Shown here: piece after piece, positions 55,636 through 64,000 of the stretch | Numbering within the stretch: the stretch's first letter is position 1 | How the letters are laid out: every line of letters begins with the position of its first letter | From: Oscillatoria princeps RMCB-10 | GTDB taxonomy: Bacteria > Cyanobacteriota > Cyanobacteriia > Cyanobacteriales > Oscillatoriaceae | Direction: 5' to 3' | NCBI GenBank assembly: GCA_019359235.1 | Contig: JAHHHT010000028.1 | Span: 1 to 64,000, forward strand | Length of the DNA stretch: 64,000 nt | The notes under the pieces: model-generated | What the model saw: only the letters and a program-made list of their open reading frames with translations | What the model was told of the DNA's origin: nothing | Database searches by the model: none | Made by a program: the position numbers and the translations under genes

Positions 55636-56781
55636 TCAAAAGGCTTTAATTTGCTCAATGACCCACTCAAAGGTTTCCCGAAACAGGTTGAAAGTAAGTT
55701 CGTCATGCAAGGTAGACAGGCGCAAACTCGGCAATCTTCTCTCCCCCTGGTCTGCGGGGAGGGAAAGACCAATGGAACTCAATTTAGTTCTCAATTCTTG
55801 CCATTTGCGTTCAGAATTAAAGGGCGGCAGGGATGCGTAAGAGCTAGAGGCAATTCCCATCTGGCCAGAAATGTCAAGTGTGAACAGTTCTTGCTGCCAC
55901 ATCCCTTTGCGATCGAGCTTGGCAGAAAACCCTCCGTAGGTGTCGCCGGTGCCCCAGTGAACTTCAATTGCAGGTGCTTGGTCGCAAGCCCATTCATGTA
56001 TCTTTCTGGCAATTTTAGCCTCATCCCTCCCCCGTCTGGCTTCAAATTCTTGAAAGAATGAAACCTCGTCCCACCGCCGTCTTTCGCGAGTGGCGCTGGC
56101 TTTCTTCTGCTGCGCTTCCGCTGTCTGGCCGATGAGTCGGGCCACGAGAGTCCGCAAATCCTCCTGACTCACATACTGCTTAATTTCCAGCGCCAGCACT
56201 TCTGCGGGGTCCATCTGTTCGTTGAGAAACTCCACCACCCGCCGCATTTCTGGGCCAATCTCATCCGCTACGAACACCAAGCGAATTTTGCCGGCTTGCA
56301 GGTTGGTTTTGACTTTCTGCCAAAACCTCTCTTCGTCAGCGTCAGCACCGAGAAATTCTTCAAACACCTGTTCCGGATCGCGACCGTGATCCCGGCAGTT
56401 GGATTCAAACTGGCCAATGATTGACTCCACCGGCCAGTAAGCCGCCACATTGGCCGCGTATTCCAGCATCTGGCCCATGAGTTCCCGCCGGCTTGCTTCG
56501 TGCGAGCTGCGCTTGACGGTGACTAGGGTGGGAGTCGCATCCTGTCCGAGAAACAAATGATCCAGCGCCCACCGCAACGGGCCTTCTTCTTCGGCTGGCA
56601 CTGCAATTTCCCGCGAAATCAGCAGCCAGTGTCGCGGCGTCGCTTTATCTATTTGGTCCCCCGCTAAGAGATTTGGATATTTTTCCAGCAGTTCTTGCAG
56701 CTGGTCTTCCGAATCATAGGCTTGTTCTGTCATTTCGACAAGCCGGTCGCCATCCTGTATCAGATAAATGCCGCCACTCAT
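55636..56781 (-). CDS. PD-(D/E)XK-like protein with altered active site
   Basis: 381 residues, AGGGAG before the ATG at 56781. The N-terminal half resembles restriction-endonuclease-like proteins: WALDHLFLGQDATPTLVTVK, then RSSHEASRRELMGQMLEYAA. In relatives the second motif normally reads LVEVKR with catalytic Glu; here it is LVTVKR (Thr88, Lys90), so cleavage may be lost or the gene is degenerating. The C-terminal half (EVHWGTGDTYGGFSAKLDRK; LFTLDISGQMGIASSSYASL) is a separate beta-rich domain. Possibly a DNA-repair or defence accessory; the function is unproven. Confidence 0.65.
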   Translation of the reverse strand: MSGGIYLIQDGDRLVEMTEQAYDSEDQLQELLEKYPNLLAGDQIDKATPRHWLLISREIAVPAEEEGPLRWALDHLFLGQDATPTLVTVKRSSHEASRRELMGQMLEYAANVAAYWPVESIIGQFESNCRDHGRDPEQVFEEFLGADADEERFWQKVKTNLQAGKIRLVFVADEIGPEMRRVVEFLNEQMDPAEVLALEIKQYVSQEDLRTLVARLIGQTAEAQQKKASATRERRRWDEVSFFQEFEARRGRDEAKIARKIHEWACDQAPAIEVHWGTGDTYGGFSAKLDRKGMWQQELFTLDISGQMGIASSSYASLPPFNSERKWQELRTKLSSIGLSLPADQGERRLPSLRLSTLHDELTFNLFRETFEWVIEQIKAF

Positions 56782-57623
56782 GAAATTCTCCCTATCGTTG
56801 CTGATTAGCCAGATGCGCCACTGCTTTCAAGTATCTTTTGCCGCTCAATTTAGTCTGAACCCACCCACCTGCATGAGTGTATTTCTGCGATATCTGGTTG
56901 ACCGCACACAGCTACTTCCAATTCTAGCTTCTCAGCCAGTTTAAGTAAAATGGGGTGTCGCTCCCCACAAACCCTTGCCACAGGATGGATTTGTCACCGG
57001 CCGTCGCCAAGCCCGGCAATCCTTCCGCAAAGAAACCGCACGACCAGAAGCCCGAAGCTTCCGGAGAAAAGGAGAAATTACTTGGGCTCGACTCGGTTCG
57101 CGCTGCCTTGAGTTGAATTGGCGCGAACGCTTTCCTTTCAATCAGCGGGTTGCTTTAAATTAATTCGGGCTCTCTCCCAGCCGCTCGCTCCAAGCTTAAC
57201 CGCATTTAATCTGCTTTAAAAACCGGCGGCAAAAGACCCGTAAATTCCTATTTAATCAACCCCCTCTTCCCTGAACGCCTGAACCTTAATATAAAAATTA
57301 AATGTGTGACAGCTGGCCGGAAAGCCCCTGCCTGGCCGCACGCCTGTCGGGCTGCCGCGCCGTCCCACTCCCGAAATTCTCTCAACCCGGCTTTCCCCAG
57401 ACGTTGCGCCGGCATACTGGTTCTTCCCTATTTAATATTAGTTTTGCCCCCTCAGACTTCAACGTAAAAGGTTTTAATGCCAAGTTGAAAGCCCCTATAG
57501 GCAATGGCTGCTGGCGAACCGGCACGAAAAGCAGAAACAAGCTCCCTTGCGAAATTTTAGATTTTAGATACTAAGATTTCAAATGAATCGCCCATCTAAA
57601 ATCTAAAATCTCTACTGGAAACT
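56782..57623. other. Gene-poor spacer
   Basis: Several short frames without motifs. ATCTAAAATCTAAAATC-type repeats lie just after the dapF stop (about 57590-57612). Confidence 0.45.
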
Positions 57624-58484
57624 CTAAAATTCCCCGGAGATATTGCCAGCGAAGACTCGCTGAGCCGGGCCGGTCATGTAAACGCGCCCGTCAGCTTCTG
57701 ACCATTCGATTTCCAGACATCCGCCTGGGAGCTCAACGGTGGCGCGGCGGGAGCACCTGCCGGTCAAAGCGCCGGCCACCAGGGAAGCGCAAGCGCCGGT
57801 GCCACAAGCCAGTGTAGCGCCGGCACCCCGCTCCCACACCCGCATTTTCAAGTAATCCGAGCCAACCACTTGAATAAATTCCGTATTTGTACGCTTGGGA
57901 AAAGCCGGGTGGTGTTCAAACTGGGGGCCAATCGTTTCCAGGGGGACAGCCCAGACATCCCCGACAAAGGTAATGCAGTGGGGGTTGCCCATGCTGACAC
58001 ATGTGACCATCCAAGATTGACCGGCCACTTCCAGCGGGGTATCGACAACTTTCTCGCCCGCGTCCCCGAGGGTGGTGGGAATTTCAGCAGCGAGCATGCG
58101 GGGTTGGCCCATATCCACCGTCACCTGGCCATCAGGACGCAGCTGGGGCGTGATCGCGCCGGCGAGAGTGTGGATGCGATAGAAGCGCTCAGCAGCAGAT
58201 TTTTCCTCCCCGGCCTCCAAATCAGCCAGAAACCGGGCCAGACAGCGGATGCCATTGCCGCACATTTCGGGTTCCGAGCCATCCGAATTAAAAATCCGCA
58301 TGGTATAATCAGTCCCCTCCTGTCCGGGCAGAGCGAAGATGACGCCATCAGCGCCCACACCAAAATTGCGGTGGCACAGCCGCACGGCTCCCTCAGGCGT
58401 TAACATTGGTTCTGACGAGGCGCGATTGTCAATCAGAATGAAATCGTTGCCGAGTCCGTGATATTTTGTAAACTCGATGTCCAT
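57624..58484 (-). CDS. dapF: Diaminopimelate epimerase
   Basis: 286 residues from ATG 58484 ([20 protein letters not shown]); the frame extends to another ATG at 58526. The two catalytic cysteines are Cys75 ([14 protein letters not shown]) and Cys227 ([14 protein letters not shown]). It converts LL- to meso-diaminopimelate for lysine and peptidoglycan. Divergent from hfq, a gene neighbourhood often seen in cyanobacteria. Confidence 0.93.
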   Translation of the reverse strand: MDIEFTKYHGLGNDFILIDNRASSEPMLTPEGAVRLCHRNFGVGADGVIFALPGQEGTDYTMRIFNSDGSEPEMCGNGIRCLARFLADLEAGEEKSAAERFYRIHTLAGAITPQLRPDGQVTVDMGQPRMLAAEIPTTLGDAGEKVVDTPLEVAGQSWMVTCVSMGNPHCITFVGDVWAVPLETIGPQFEHHPAFPKRTNTEFIQVVGSDYLKMRVWERGAGATLACGTGACASLVAGALTGRCSRRATVELPGGCLEIEWSEADGRVYMTGPAQRVFAGNISGEF

Positions 58485-58659
58485 TGATTTTTCCGCTTCT
58501 AGCTTCAACCATTCATTATTGAGCATTCAGTCACCTCAAGGCTTTCCGGGTGCCCTTGGAAAGAAAAGCCCGCTTTTTGCGAGCGTGAGCTGTGAGCTGA
58601 AGGCTGGCGCGAGAAATCTGTAAACGTTCTGCAAATTATCCCACCCGACAGATTTAATT

Positions 58660-58875
58660 ATGGCTGACTTCGATACGACCCTGCCCAGCATTCGCCAAAT
58701 TCAGAACCTTATTAAAGACAAAAAACAAGTCGAAGTGAAACTCCTCACCGGGGAGCTAATGGCTGGCCAAGTTTTGTGGCAAGACAAAAACTGCCTTTGC
58801 CTCGTAGAAGGCTCCGGTCAGCAGACTTTCGTCTGGCGGCAAGCGATTGCTTATGTAAAGCCAAACATGTCATAG
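58660..58875 (+). CDS. hfq: Hfq, cyanobacterial type
   Basis: 71 residues. FDTTLPSIRQIQNLIKDKKQ and LTGELMAGQVLWQDKNCLCL, ending WRQAIAYVKPN, match the divergent cyanobacterial Hfq (Sm fold). In cyanobacteria Hfq binds the pilus ATPase PilB1 rather than acting mainly as an RNA chaperone (shown in Synechocystis), so a link to motility is expected. Confidence 0.9.
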   Translation: MADFDTTLPSIRQIQNLIKDKKQVEVKLLTGELMAGQVLWQDKNCLCLVEGSGQQTFVWRQAIAYVKPNMS

Positions 58876-58955
58876 AACTGTCCGCCTGTATAACTTTGAG
58901 AGTAAAATTAACAATTCTTAACTCAAACCCCCTGACTGGCAAAACCCACTCCCTC

Positions 58956-61268
58956 TCACACCTCTTTCTTGGCGAACTGGGCGTCAATGCGGTTCAAATT
59001 AAAAACCGGCACCTGGAGAGCCGGCAGCCCAGTTTCCGGCGCAATCCACTGGCGCACTTGAGTCAGGGAATGGAAGCCACCGCAGATCAGGAGGCAGTCC
59101 CCCGCTAGCAGGGAGGCGTCGCCTTGGGGAAAGCGGATAAACTTGCCCTCGCGGCGGATGGCTTGCACCTGCACCCCATACAGCCGGCCCAAGTCCAGTT
59201 CCGAGAGCGTCTTGCCGGCGGCGAGGCACGAATCCGGCACCGTCAGCCACTGACAAGAGGAGTGTCCGGTGGGAACGGCGACTTCGCCCTTAGCCAGCTG
59301 CTCGAAGGCTGCCAGTTCTTCAGAGTCTCCCACCACCAGCAGCCGGTCATCGCCGTGCAAGATTGTGCCGGCATTGGGATAGTCGATTTCCTCCCCAGAC
59401 GCCCGAATAATGGCCATCAAGCTGACCCCCGTCAGGCGGCGCAGGTCGGTTTCTTCCAGCGTCATGTCGGCCAGGGGAGATGCGTCTGGCAGCGAGTACC
59501 ACTTGCTGTTCATATCCCGCGCCGCAAAATACACCTCTCGGGACACTTGAGAGGCGGAGCGCTCCGGGCGGAAATCCAAGTAGTGGCTGTTGCGGATTTG
59601 CGCCACTTCCCGCTCAATCGCCGGCTGCGGCAGTCCCATCCCTGCCAGCAGGTGGGCCGATAGTTCCAAGCTAGCCTCAAATTCAGGCTGCACCACCTCC
59701 CGCGCTCCCAGCTGGTACAGCAGTTCGATCTCCTTATCCCGGGTGGCGCGGACAACGATATCCAGGTCGGGGGCCAACTCCAAGGCTCGCTTGAGGCAGA
59801 GTCGGGTGCTCGTGGGGTCTGGCAGAGCGATGGCCATCGCCCGGGCCCGCTCGGCACCGGCGGCTTCCAGAACGTGAAAACTGGCGGCGTTGCCGTACAC
59901 GTAAGGCACGCCCCACTCTCGCATCTGCTGAATCGCACTTTCTGACTGGTCGATGACCACCACCGGCAGCCCGTGCTCTCGGGCCAGCCGGACAATATTG
60001 CGTCCCGCACGCCCGCAGCCGGCGACAACGACGTGATTTTGCAGGGGCACTTCACCCGACACTTCTAGCGGCACGTCTGCAGGGTCTAAATAGGACTGCA
60101 GCCACGGCAGTTCCAGCAATTTCGGCACCAGCCGCAGCACGAAGGGCGTCAGCACCAGAGTGACTGCAGTGGTGCCCAAAATCAGCAAGTAAACCGGGCG
60201 GGAAACCAGGCCCAGCGCTTGGCCGGCACTGGCGAGCACGAAGGAGAATTCCCCAATCTGGGCCAGCCCCAATCCGGCAGTGACTGCGGTTTTCAGGGAA
60301 TAGCCGAAGGCTCGCACCAGGGGAGTGACAATTAAAAACTTGCCGGCGAAGACTAGGGCCACCAGTCCCAGAATCAGTTCGAGATTGTCCCACAGGAACT
60401 TGGGGTCGATCAGCATGCCCACCGAGACAAAAAATAGGGCGGCGAAGATATCTCGCAGGGGTTCGACGTAGGTGAGGGTTTGGTCAGCGTATTCAACTTC
60501 CGAAATCATCAAACCGGCGACAAAGGCACCCATCTCGATGGAAAATCCCAGCCGGTGCGTCAGCAGGGCAATGCCCAAGCACAGGGCGACCACTCCCAGC
60601 AAAAACAGCTCCCGGCTTTCTGTTGCCGCCAGGAATCGCAGCAAGCGGGGGACGATCCAGATGCCGGCGGCTAGAGCGCCTGCGGCAAACAGCCCGATGC
60701 GCAGCAGTGCCGAAGCCACTGCCATGCCGATGGCTTCAGGGGGCTGGTCGAGCGCCGGCAGCACGGCCAGCATCAGGCCCAGTGCCAGGTCTTGCACCAC
60801 TAAAATTCCCAGCATCACCTGTCCGTGAGGTGTTGAGGTTTCGTTGCGCTCCATCAAGCACTTGAGCACCACTGCGGTGGATGATAGGGAGAGGATGGCT
60901 CCTAAGAACACTCCCTGTGCCGGTGAGCTCACCGAGCCGGTCATCAAGGACACTGAGGTGGTGACTAGAATCGTCAGGGCAATTTGCAGACCCCCTCCTC
61001 CGAGACTGATCGCTTGCACTTTTCTGAGTTCGGCGAAAGAAAACTCAACGCCGAGGGCGAACAGCAGGAAGGCGACGCCGAATTGAGCCAGGGTTTCCAC
61101 CTGCACGATTTCTTTTATCAGTCCCAACCCAGCCGGGCCAACGACCATCCCCCCCACCAGATAGCCCAGCAAGGCCGGCTGCCGCAGCAGTGATGCCAGC
61201 AGCCCTCCCGCAGCGGCGGCTGCCAGAACCGTTACTAAATCGACGATCAGTCTAAAGTCTTCTTCCAC
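58956..61268 (-). CDS. Kef/CPA2-type cation:proton antiporter with TrkA domains
   Basis: 770 residues, GTG start at 61268. About 12 transmembrane helices to residue 390 (AAAAGGLLASLLRQPALLGY; FALGVEFSFAELRKVQAISL; ILSLSSTAVVLKCLMERNE). A TrkA-N/RCK domain follows (VVVAGCGRAGRNIVRLAREH; VVIDQSESAIQQMREWGVPY; YGNAASFHVLEAAG), then two TrkA-C modules (GDDRLLVVGDSEELAAFEQL; GDCLLICGGFHSLTQVRQWI). It exchanges K+ or Na+ for H+, gated by nucleotide or ion binding to the RCK part. Duplicated TrkA-C is common in cyanobacterial members. Confidence 0.9.
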   Translation of the reverse strand: MEEDFRLIVDLVTVLAAAAAGGLLASLLRQPALLGYLVGGMVVGPAGLGLIKEIVQVETLAQFGVAFLLFALGVEFSFAELRKVQAISLGGGGLQIALTILVTTSVSLMTGSVSSPAQGVFLGAILSLSSTAVVLKCLMERNETSTPHGQVMLGILVVQDLALGLMLAVLPALDQPPEAIGMAVASALLRIGLFAAGALAAGIWIVPRLLRFLAATESRELFLLGVVALCLGIALLTHRLGFSIEMGAFVAGLMISEVEYADQTLTYVEPLRDIFAALFFVSVGMLIDPKFLWDNLELILGLVALVFAGKFLIVTPLVRAFGYSLKTAVTAGLGLAQIGEFSFVLASAGQALGLVSRPVYLLILGTTAVTLVLTPFVLRLVPKLLELPWLQSYLDPADVPLEVSGEVPLQNHVVVAGCGRAGRNIVRLAREHGLPVVVIDQSESAIQQMREWGVPYVYGNAASFHVLEAAGAERARAMAIALPDPTSTRLCLKRALELAPDLDIVVRATRDKEIELLYQLGAREVVQPEFEASLELSAHLLAGMGLPQPAIEREVAQIRNSHYLDFRPERSASQVSREVYFAARDMNSKWYSLPDASPLADMTLEETDLRRLTGVSLMAIIRASGEEIDYPNAGTILHGDDRLLVVGDSEELAAFEQLAKGEVAVPTGHSSCQWLTVPDSCLAAGKTLSELDLGRLYGVQVQAIRREGKFIRFPQGDASLLAGDCLLICGGFHSLTQVRQWIAPETGLPALQVPVFNLNRIDAQFAKKEV

Positions 61269-61389
61269 AGGCTTTATGAGAAAAAGTATTAAGTTATATT
61301 ATCTTAGCAACTCTCTGGCGAATCTGGGGAACCCTGGTTATAATAAAGTTTCACAGAATCAGCCGAGTGGTTATCGCCGGTACTCTCTA

Positions 61390-62439
61390 ATGGAAAGTCA
61401 ATTGCGTCCCCCCCGCCAACAGCTCAACCTCTTACAAGTTTTTCGAGGCGTAGCCGCTATACTGGTATTGCTTTTTCACGTCCATCTCCTGAGCGAGCAA
61501 AAACTCAATCAAGAGGTTTTTTTTAATCTCTTTCAGTTCGGATGGGCCGGTGTGGATTTCTTTTTCGTATTGAGCGGATTTATTATTTTTTACACCAGCA
61601 GGTCGGACATAGGTAATAAAAAGAGGTTAAAAAAGTTTATCCTGAAAAGGTTCGTGCGTATCTATCCAATTTATTGGGCGGTTGCGGGATCTGCTTTGCT
61701 ATTTTCCCTTTTGCTGCCCTCTCTAAATAGAGGTTTTAATCCGTCCCAAACCCTGCAATCTCTTTTGCTGTACCCCACTCCAAACCCAATCCTTAATGTC
61801 TCTTGGACTTTGACTTATGAAGTATTTTTTTACATCGCTTTTAGCCTTTTAATAGTTTGCGGAAAAAAGGTCTTTACTCCAATACTTATATGCTGGCTTT
61901 TAGGAATACTCCTCAAATGGGCGGGAGTTTTTTCAATTTCTAGTGAATACGAGCTTCTGAATTTTTTATTCAGCTATTACCATCTGGAGTTTTTCGCGGG
62001 GTGCTTGGCTGCCTATTTGGTAAGTTCCAACACTCGATACGGACGTTTTATGCTTTATGCAGGGGGGACACTCTTTATTATTTTAGGACTGTCCGTCTCG
62101 TACAAGTTGGTAGATATAGACCGGATAGTATTTGGCATTCCAGCTTTTTTGACAGTCACCGGAGCGGCTTCTCTAGAAGCTAAGAAAAGCTTTGAAGTGC
62201 CCGACCTTATGCTTTATTTTGGTGACGCATCTTACTCTATTTACTTGACGCACGGCCCTGTCATATCGGTGCTGGCAGGGCTAGTAGCAAAAGCTAAGTT
62301 AGGGGAGATAGAAAATAACTACTTAATGTTTATAGTGGGGGGGATAGCTTTAGGATTTGGCTGCATGTGCTATTCGTTTGTAGAAAAGCCATTGCTTAAA
62401 TATTCAAGAGAAAAATTGGGACTGGGTAAGAGTGGGTGA
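61390..62439 (+). CDS. OafA/Acyltransferase-3 family membrane protein
   Basis: 349 residues from ATG 61390; the frame is open to 61276 but homology begins at LNLLQVFRGVAAILVLLFHV. The active His (FHVH) and the R-G-x-A-x-x-x-V pattern, FVLSGFIIFYTSR and about ten membrane helices mark the AT3 family, which adds acyl groups to extracellular glycans. The region is AT-richer than its neighbours, as often for polysaccharide-modifying genes. Confidence 0.85.
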   Translation: MESQLRPPRQQLNLLQVFRGVAAILVLLFHVHLLSEQKLNQEVFFNLFQFGWAGVDFFFVLSGFIIFYTSRSDIGNKKRLKKFILKRFVRIYPIYWAVAGSALLFSLLLPSLNRGFNPSQTLQSLLLYPTPNPILNVSWTLTYEVFFYIAFSLLIVCGKKVFTPILICWLLGILLKWAGVFSISSEYELLNFLFSYYHLEFFAGCLAAYLVSSNTRYGRFMLYAGGTLFIILGLSVSYKLVDIDRIVFGIPAFLTVTGAASLEAKKSFEVPDLMLYFGDASYSIYLTHGPVISVLAGLVAKAKLGEIENNYLMFIVGGIALGFGCMCYSFVEKPLLKYSREKLGLGKSG

Positions 62440-62907
62440 GCAGCGGACAAGCTCTGCAAAGGCTCTCTCAACAGTGCGTTGCTTTCTGGGGATGGGGTGA
62501 AATATCGGAAGATCGATATAGCGTCTCTCATATTATTGAGGTACTGAGAAACGCGGTTTCTTAAAGAAACCGGGTTTCCCGGCCACAGTTCATCCAACTG
62601 AGAACCGCTATAAGAGCAGAAAGGGCGAGAATTAGTCTGAAACGATTTTTGAGCGGGGAATTAAAAAGTTGCGCAAGCGTTGCGGCGCAGCACGAGGGGC
62701 GTCAAAAGCTTGACGCCAAGCAAGGCTTGAGGTAGGCTATCGCCCCGCCCTTGCTGTGGCAATTGCAAAGAATCAGTTTCCGGGGTGAAGGCTGGCGGGG
62801 CGAATGGTTTCCCGGTCCCTGTTGCCGGAAAATTGATGGAAAGGGCTGGAAACTGCAGAAACAAAACGCTAGTCTAAAAGCCGATAGACACTGAATCCCA
62901 ACCCTGT
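62440..62907. other. Spacer with a family A element and a hairpin
   Basis: Holds the element at 62517-62612 and GGCGTCAA-AAGC-TTGACGCC (62698-62717), a perfect 8-bp stem hairpin with a four-base loop. No gene. Confidence 0.55.
62517..62612 (-). repeat. MITE-like element, family A copy 3
   Basis: TATAGCGTCTCTCATA at the left, TTCATCCAACTGAGAACCGC and TATA at the right, with ACGCGGTTTCTTAAAGAAAC in the core. Inverted relative to copy 2. Confidence 0.75.
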
Positions 62908-63876
62908 ATGACTCCTGCGCACGAAAAGAACCATCTGTGGAATCAGTGGCTGGGTTTAACCCCACGCCCGACACGAATTGCTGCCGGCGATTCCGCGCCG
63001 GCGCAGCGACTTAAGCTTGCCGGCTGGCATTTGACGCTCCTGAGAGCGGGCATGGCTTTGGCGATGGCCAGCTTGGCGCTGCCGGTGCGGGCTTTGCAAG
63101 TGCAGCTGGCACCGGCTAATCCTCAACTGGGGGACACCCTGTCGGTAACCGTTCAGGTGGATGCCGGTGGGGCGGAGAACCCAACGGTTTCCGTGAATAA
63201 GGAAACCTACCCCACCTTCCCCATTGGCCAGAATCGCTTTCGCGCCTTGCTGCCCACCACGCCCCTAGACCGGCCCGGAACATGGCAAATCCAGGTAGCC
63301 GGCGACAGTCAGGTGCGGAATTTAGCCGTGCGGGTTAGCGACCGCGACTTTCCCACGCAGTCCATCTGGCTGCCTCCCGGAAAAGACGAGGACGTCAGCG
63401 ATTATGAATTCGACCGCGTAGACGCCTTCAAACAACTAAACACGCCGCAAAAATTCTGGAATGGGCCGTTCCTGCGGCCTAACGCCGGTGAAATCACAAC
63501 GATTTACGGGGTTCGCCGCTATTATAATGGTAAATTTGCGGAAGACTATTACCACCGGGGTGTTGACTACGCGGGTGACTATGGCTCGCCGGTACTCGCA
63601 CCGGCAGCCGGTCGCGTTGCTTTAGTGGGGCGGGAAGCCGACGGGTTCCAGGTTCACGGCAACTGCATTGGCATTGACCACGGTCAGGGTGTTACCACTA
63701 TTTATTTGCACCTGAGCCGCATTAACGTCAAGGAGGGTGACTTTGTCAAACCCGGTCAGGTGATTGGCGCACTCGGCTCAACCGGCGCTTCCACCGGCCC
63801 GCACCTGCACTGGGGTTTGTACGTCCACGGCAAGTCTGTCGATCCAGTTCCCTGGAGATATAACGGATTTCAATAG
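62908..63876 (+). CDS. M23 (LytM-type) metallopeptidase, membrane-anchored or exported
   Basis: 322 residues. A signal anchor lies at about 38-63 (GWHLTLLRAGMALAMASLAL). An Ig-like beta domain follows, then the M23 domain with the zinc ligands His216 and Asp220 (YHRGVDYAG), and His299/His301 (GPHLHWGLY). It cuts peptide cross-links of peptidoglycan or acts in wall-remodelling complexes. The domain is complete, so it is probably active. Confidence 0.9.
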   Translation: MTPAHEKNHLWNQWLGLTPRPTRIAAGDSAPAQRLKLAGWHLTLLRAGMALAMASLALPVRALQVQLAPANPQLGDTLSVTVQVDAGGAENPTVSVNKETYPTFPIGQNRFRALLPTTPLDRPGTWQIQVAGDSQVRNLAVRVSDRDFPTQSIWLPPGKDEDVSDYEFDRVDAFKQLNTPQKFWNGPFLRPNAGEITTIYGVRRYYNGKFAEDYYHRGVDYAGDYGSPVLAPAAGRVALVGREADGFQVHGNCIGIDHGQGVTTIYLHLSRINVKEGDFVKPGQVIGALGSTGASTGPHLHWGLYVHGKSVDPVPWRYNGFQ

Positions 63877-64000
63877 AGGCGTGGCGTTGCGCCTGTGGGG
63901 TTAGGGGCTAGAATGGTTCTACCCCTAACCGGGAAACAAGCAGCGCTGCCTGTCTTAAAAGATAAATTTTATTTTTATAAAATATAAATAATTTTTATGA
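63877..64000. other. Spacer at the window end
   Basis: GTTAGGGGC...CCCCTAAC (about 63899-63930) forms a hairpin after the M23 gene. The last 40 bases are AT-rich, probably a promoter region. Confidence 0.4.

Noticed and set aside
1-64000. tRNA, rRNA, tmRNA or RNase P genes
   Set aside because: I scanned for T-loop (GGTTCGANTCC), tmRNA and RNase P signatures and saw none; a covariance-model search would be more sensitive.

Overview
The window is chromosomal DNA of a cyanobacterium, probably a filamentous Oscillatoriales-type strain. The evidence is psbA and psbY (photosystem II), a cyanobacterial-type Hfq beside dapF, the two-domain ThiE, CHAT/TPR remnants, STAND NTPases with N-terminal HTH domains, Uma2 and DUF6887/6888-type genes, and a very high load of short palindromic and tandem repeats. 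The motif CCGGCA/TGCCGG (often CACCGGCA) recurs in genes and spacers alike. Coding DNA is moderately GC-rich. A few stretches, such as the small gene near 48000, are clearly AT-richer.

Layout. 1-5.8 kb: tail of a glycine-rich repeat protein, a CDC48-like double AAA+ ATPase, a superfamily 1 helicase with a disturbed N-terminus, and a broken TnpB gene. 5.8-9.9 kb: gene-poor, with one unknown protein. 9.9-16.7 kb: TPR protein, telomere-like heptamer array, a collapsed second copy of a NACHT gene carrying a MITE-like insertion, CHAP-domain exoprotein, Pro/Tyr-rich exoprotein, small membrane protein, and the intact NACHT NTPase (minus strand). 16.9-23.6 kb: trehalose synthase pseudogene, then a minus-strand block with a cNMP-binding protein, a transporter-HEAT protein and infC. 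25-30.3 kb: exported pentapeptide protein, AMIN protein, psbY (39 codons), gamma-carbonic-anhydrase-like protein, a zinc-ribbon cyanobacterial protein, VOC protein and a cupredoxin. 30.3-35.3 kb: accessory zone with HicAB, Uma2, a DUF6888/6887-like overlapping pair, 21-bp and 91-bp tandem arrays, and a dead CHAT protease gene. 35.5-45.3 kb: conserved membrane protein, SpoIID-like protein, and a polyamine ABC transporter locus (potA, unknown ORF, potD-like, potB, second potD-like, potC). 45.4-49.9 kb: DUF1517 protein, small unknown genes, an Uma2 fragment cut by a repeat, and a HTH-NB-ARC STAND protein whose promoter carries a 9-bp iteron array. 50-64 kb: psbA, thiE-thiS, a beta-helix exoprotein, a nuclease-fold-like protein, dapF/hfq, a Kef-type antiporter, an acyltransferase and an M23 peptidase.

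Most striking: (i) two STAND NTPases (NACHT, NB-ARC), each with an N-terminal HTH and each with direct repeats at or just upstream of the -35 region of a good promoter, suggesting self-controlled conflict/defence switches; (ii) a second NACHT locus collapsed to its two ends plus a conserved promoter; (iii) three MITE-like families and a 91-bp double-palindrome repeat that have visibly remodelled genes.
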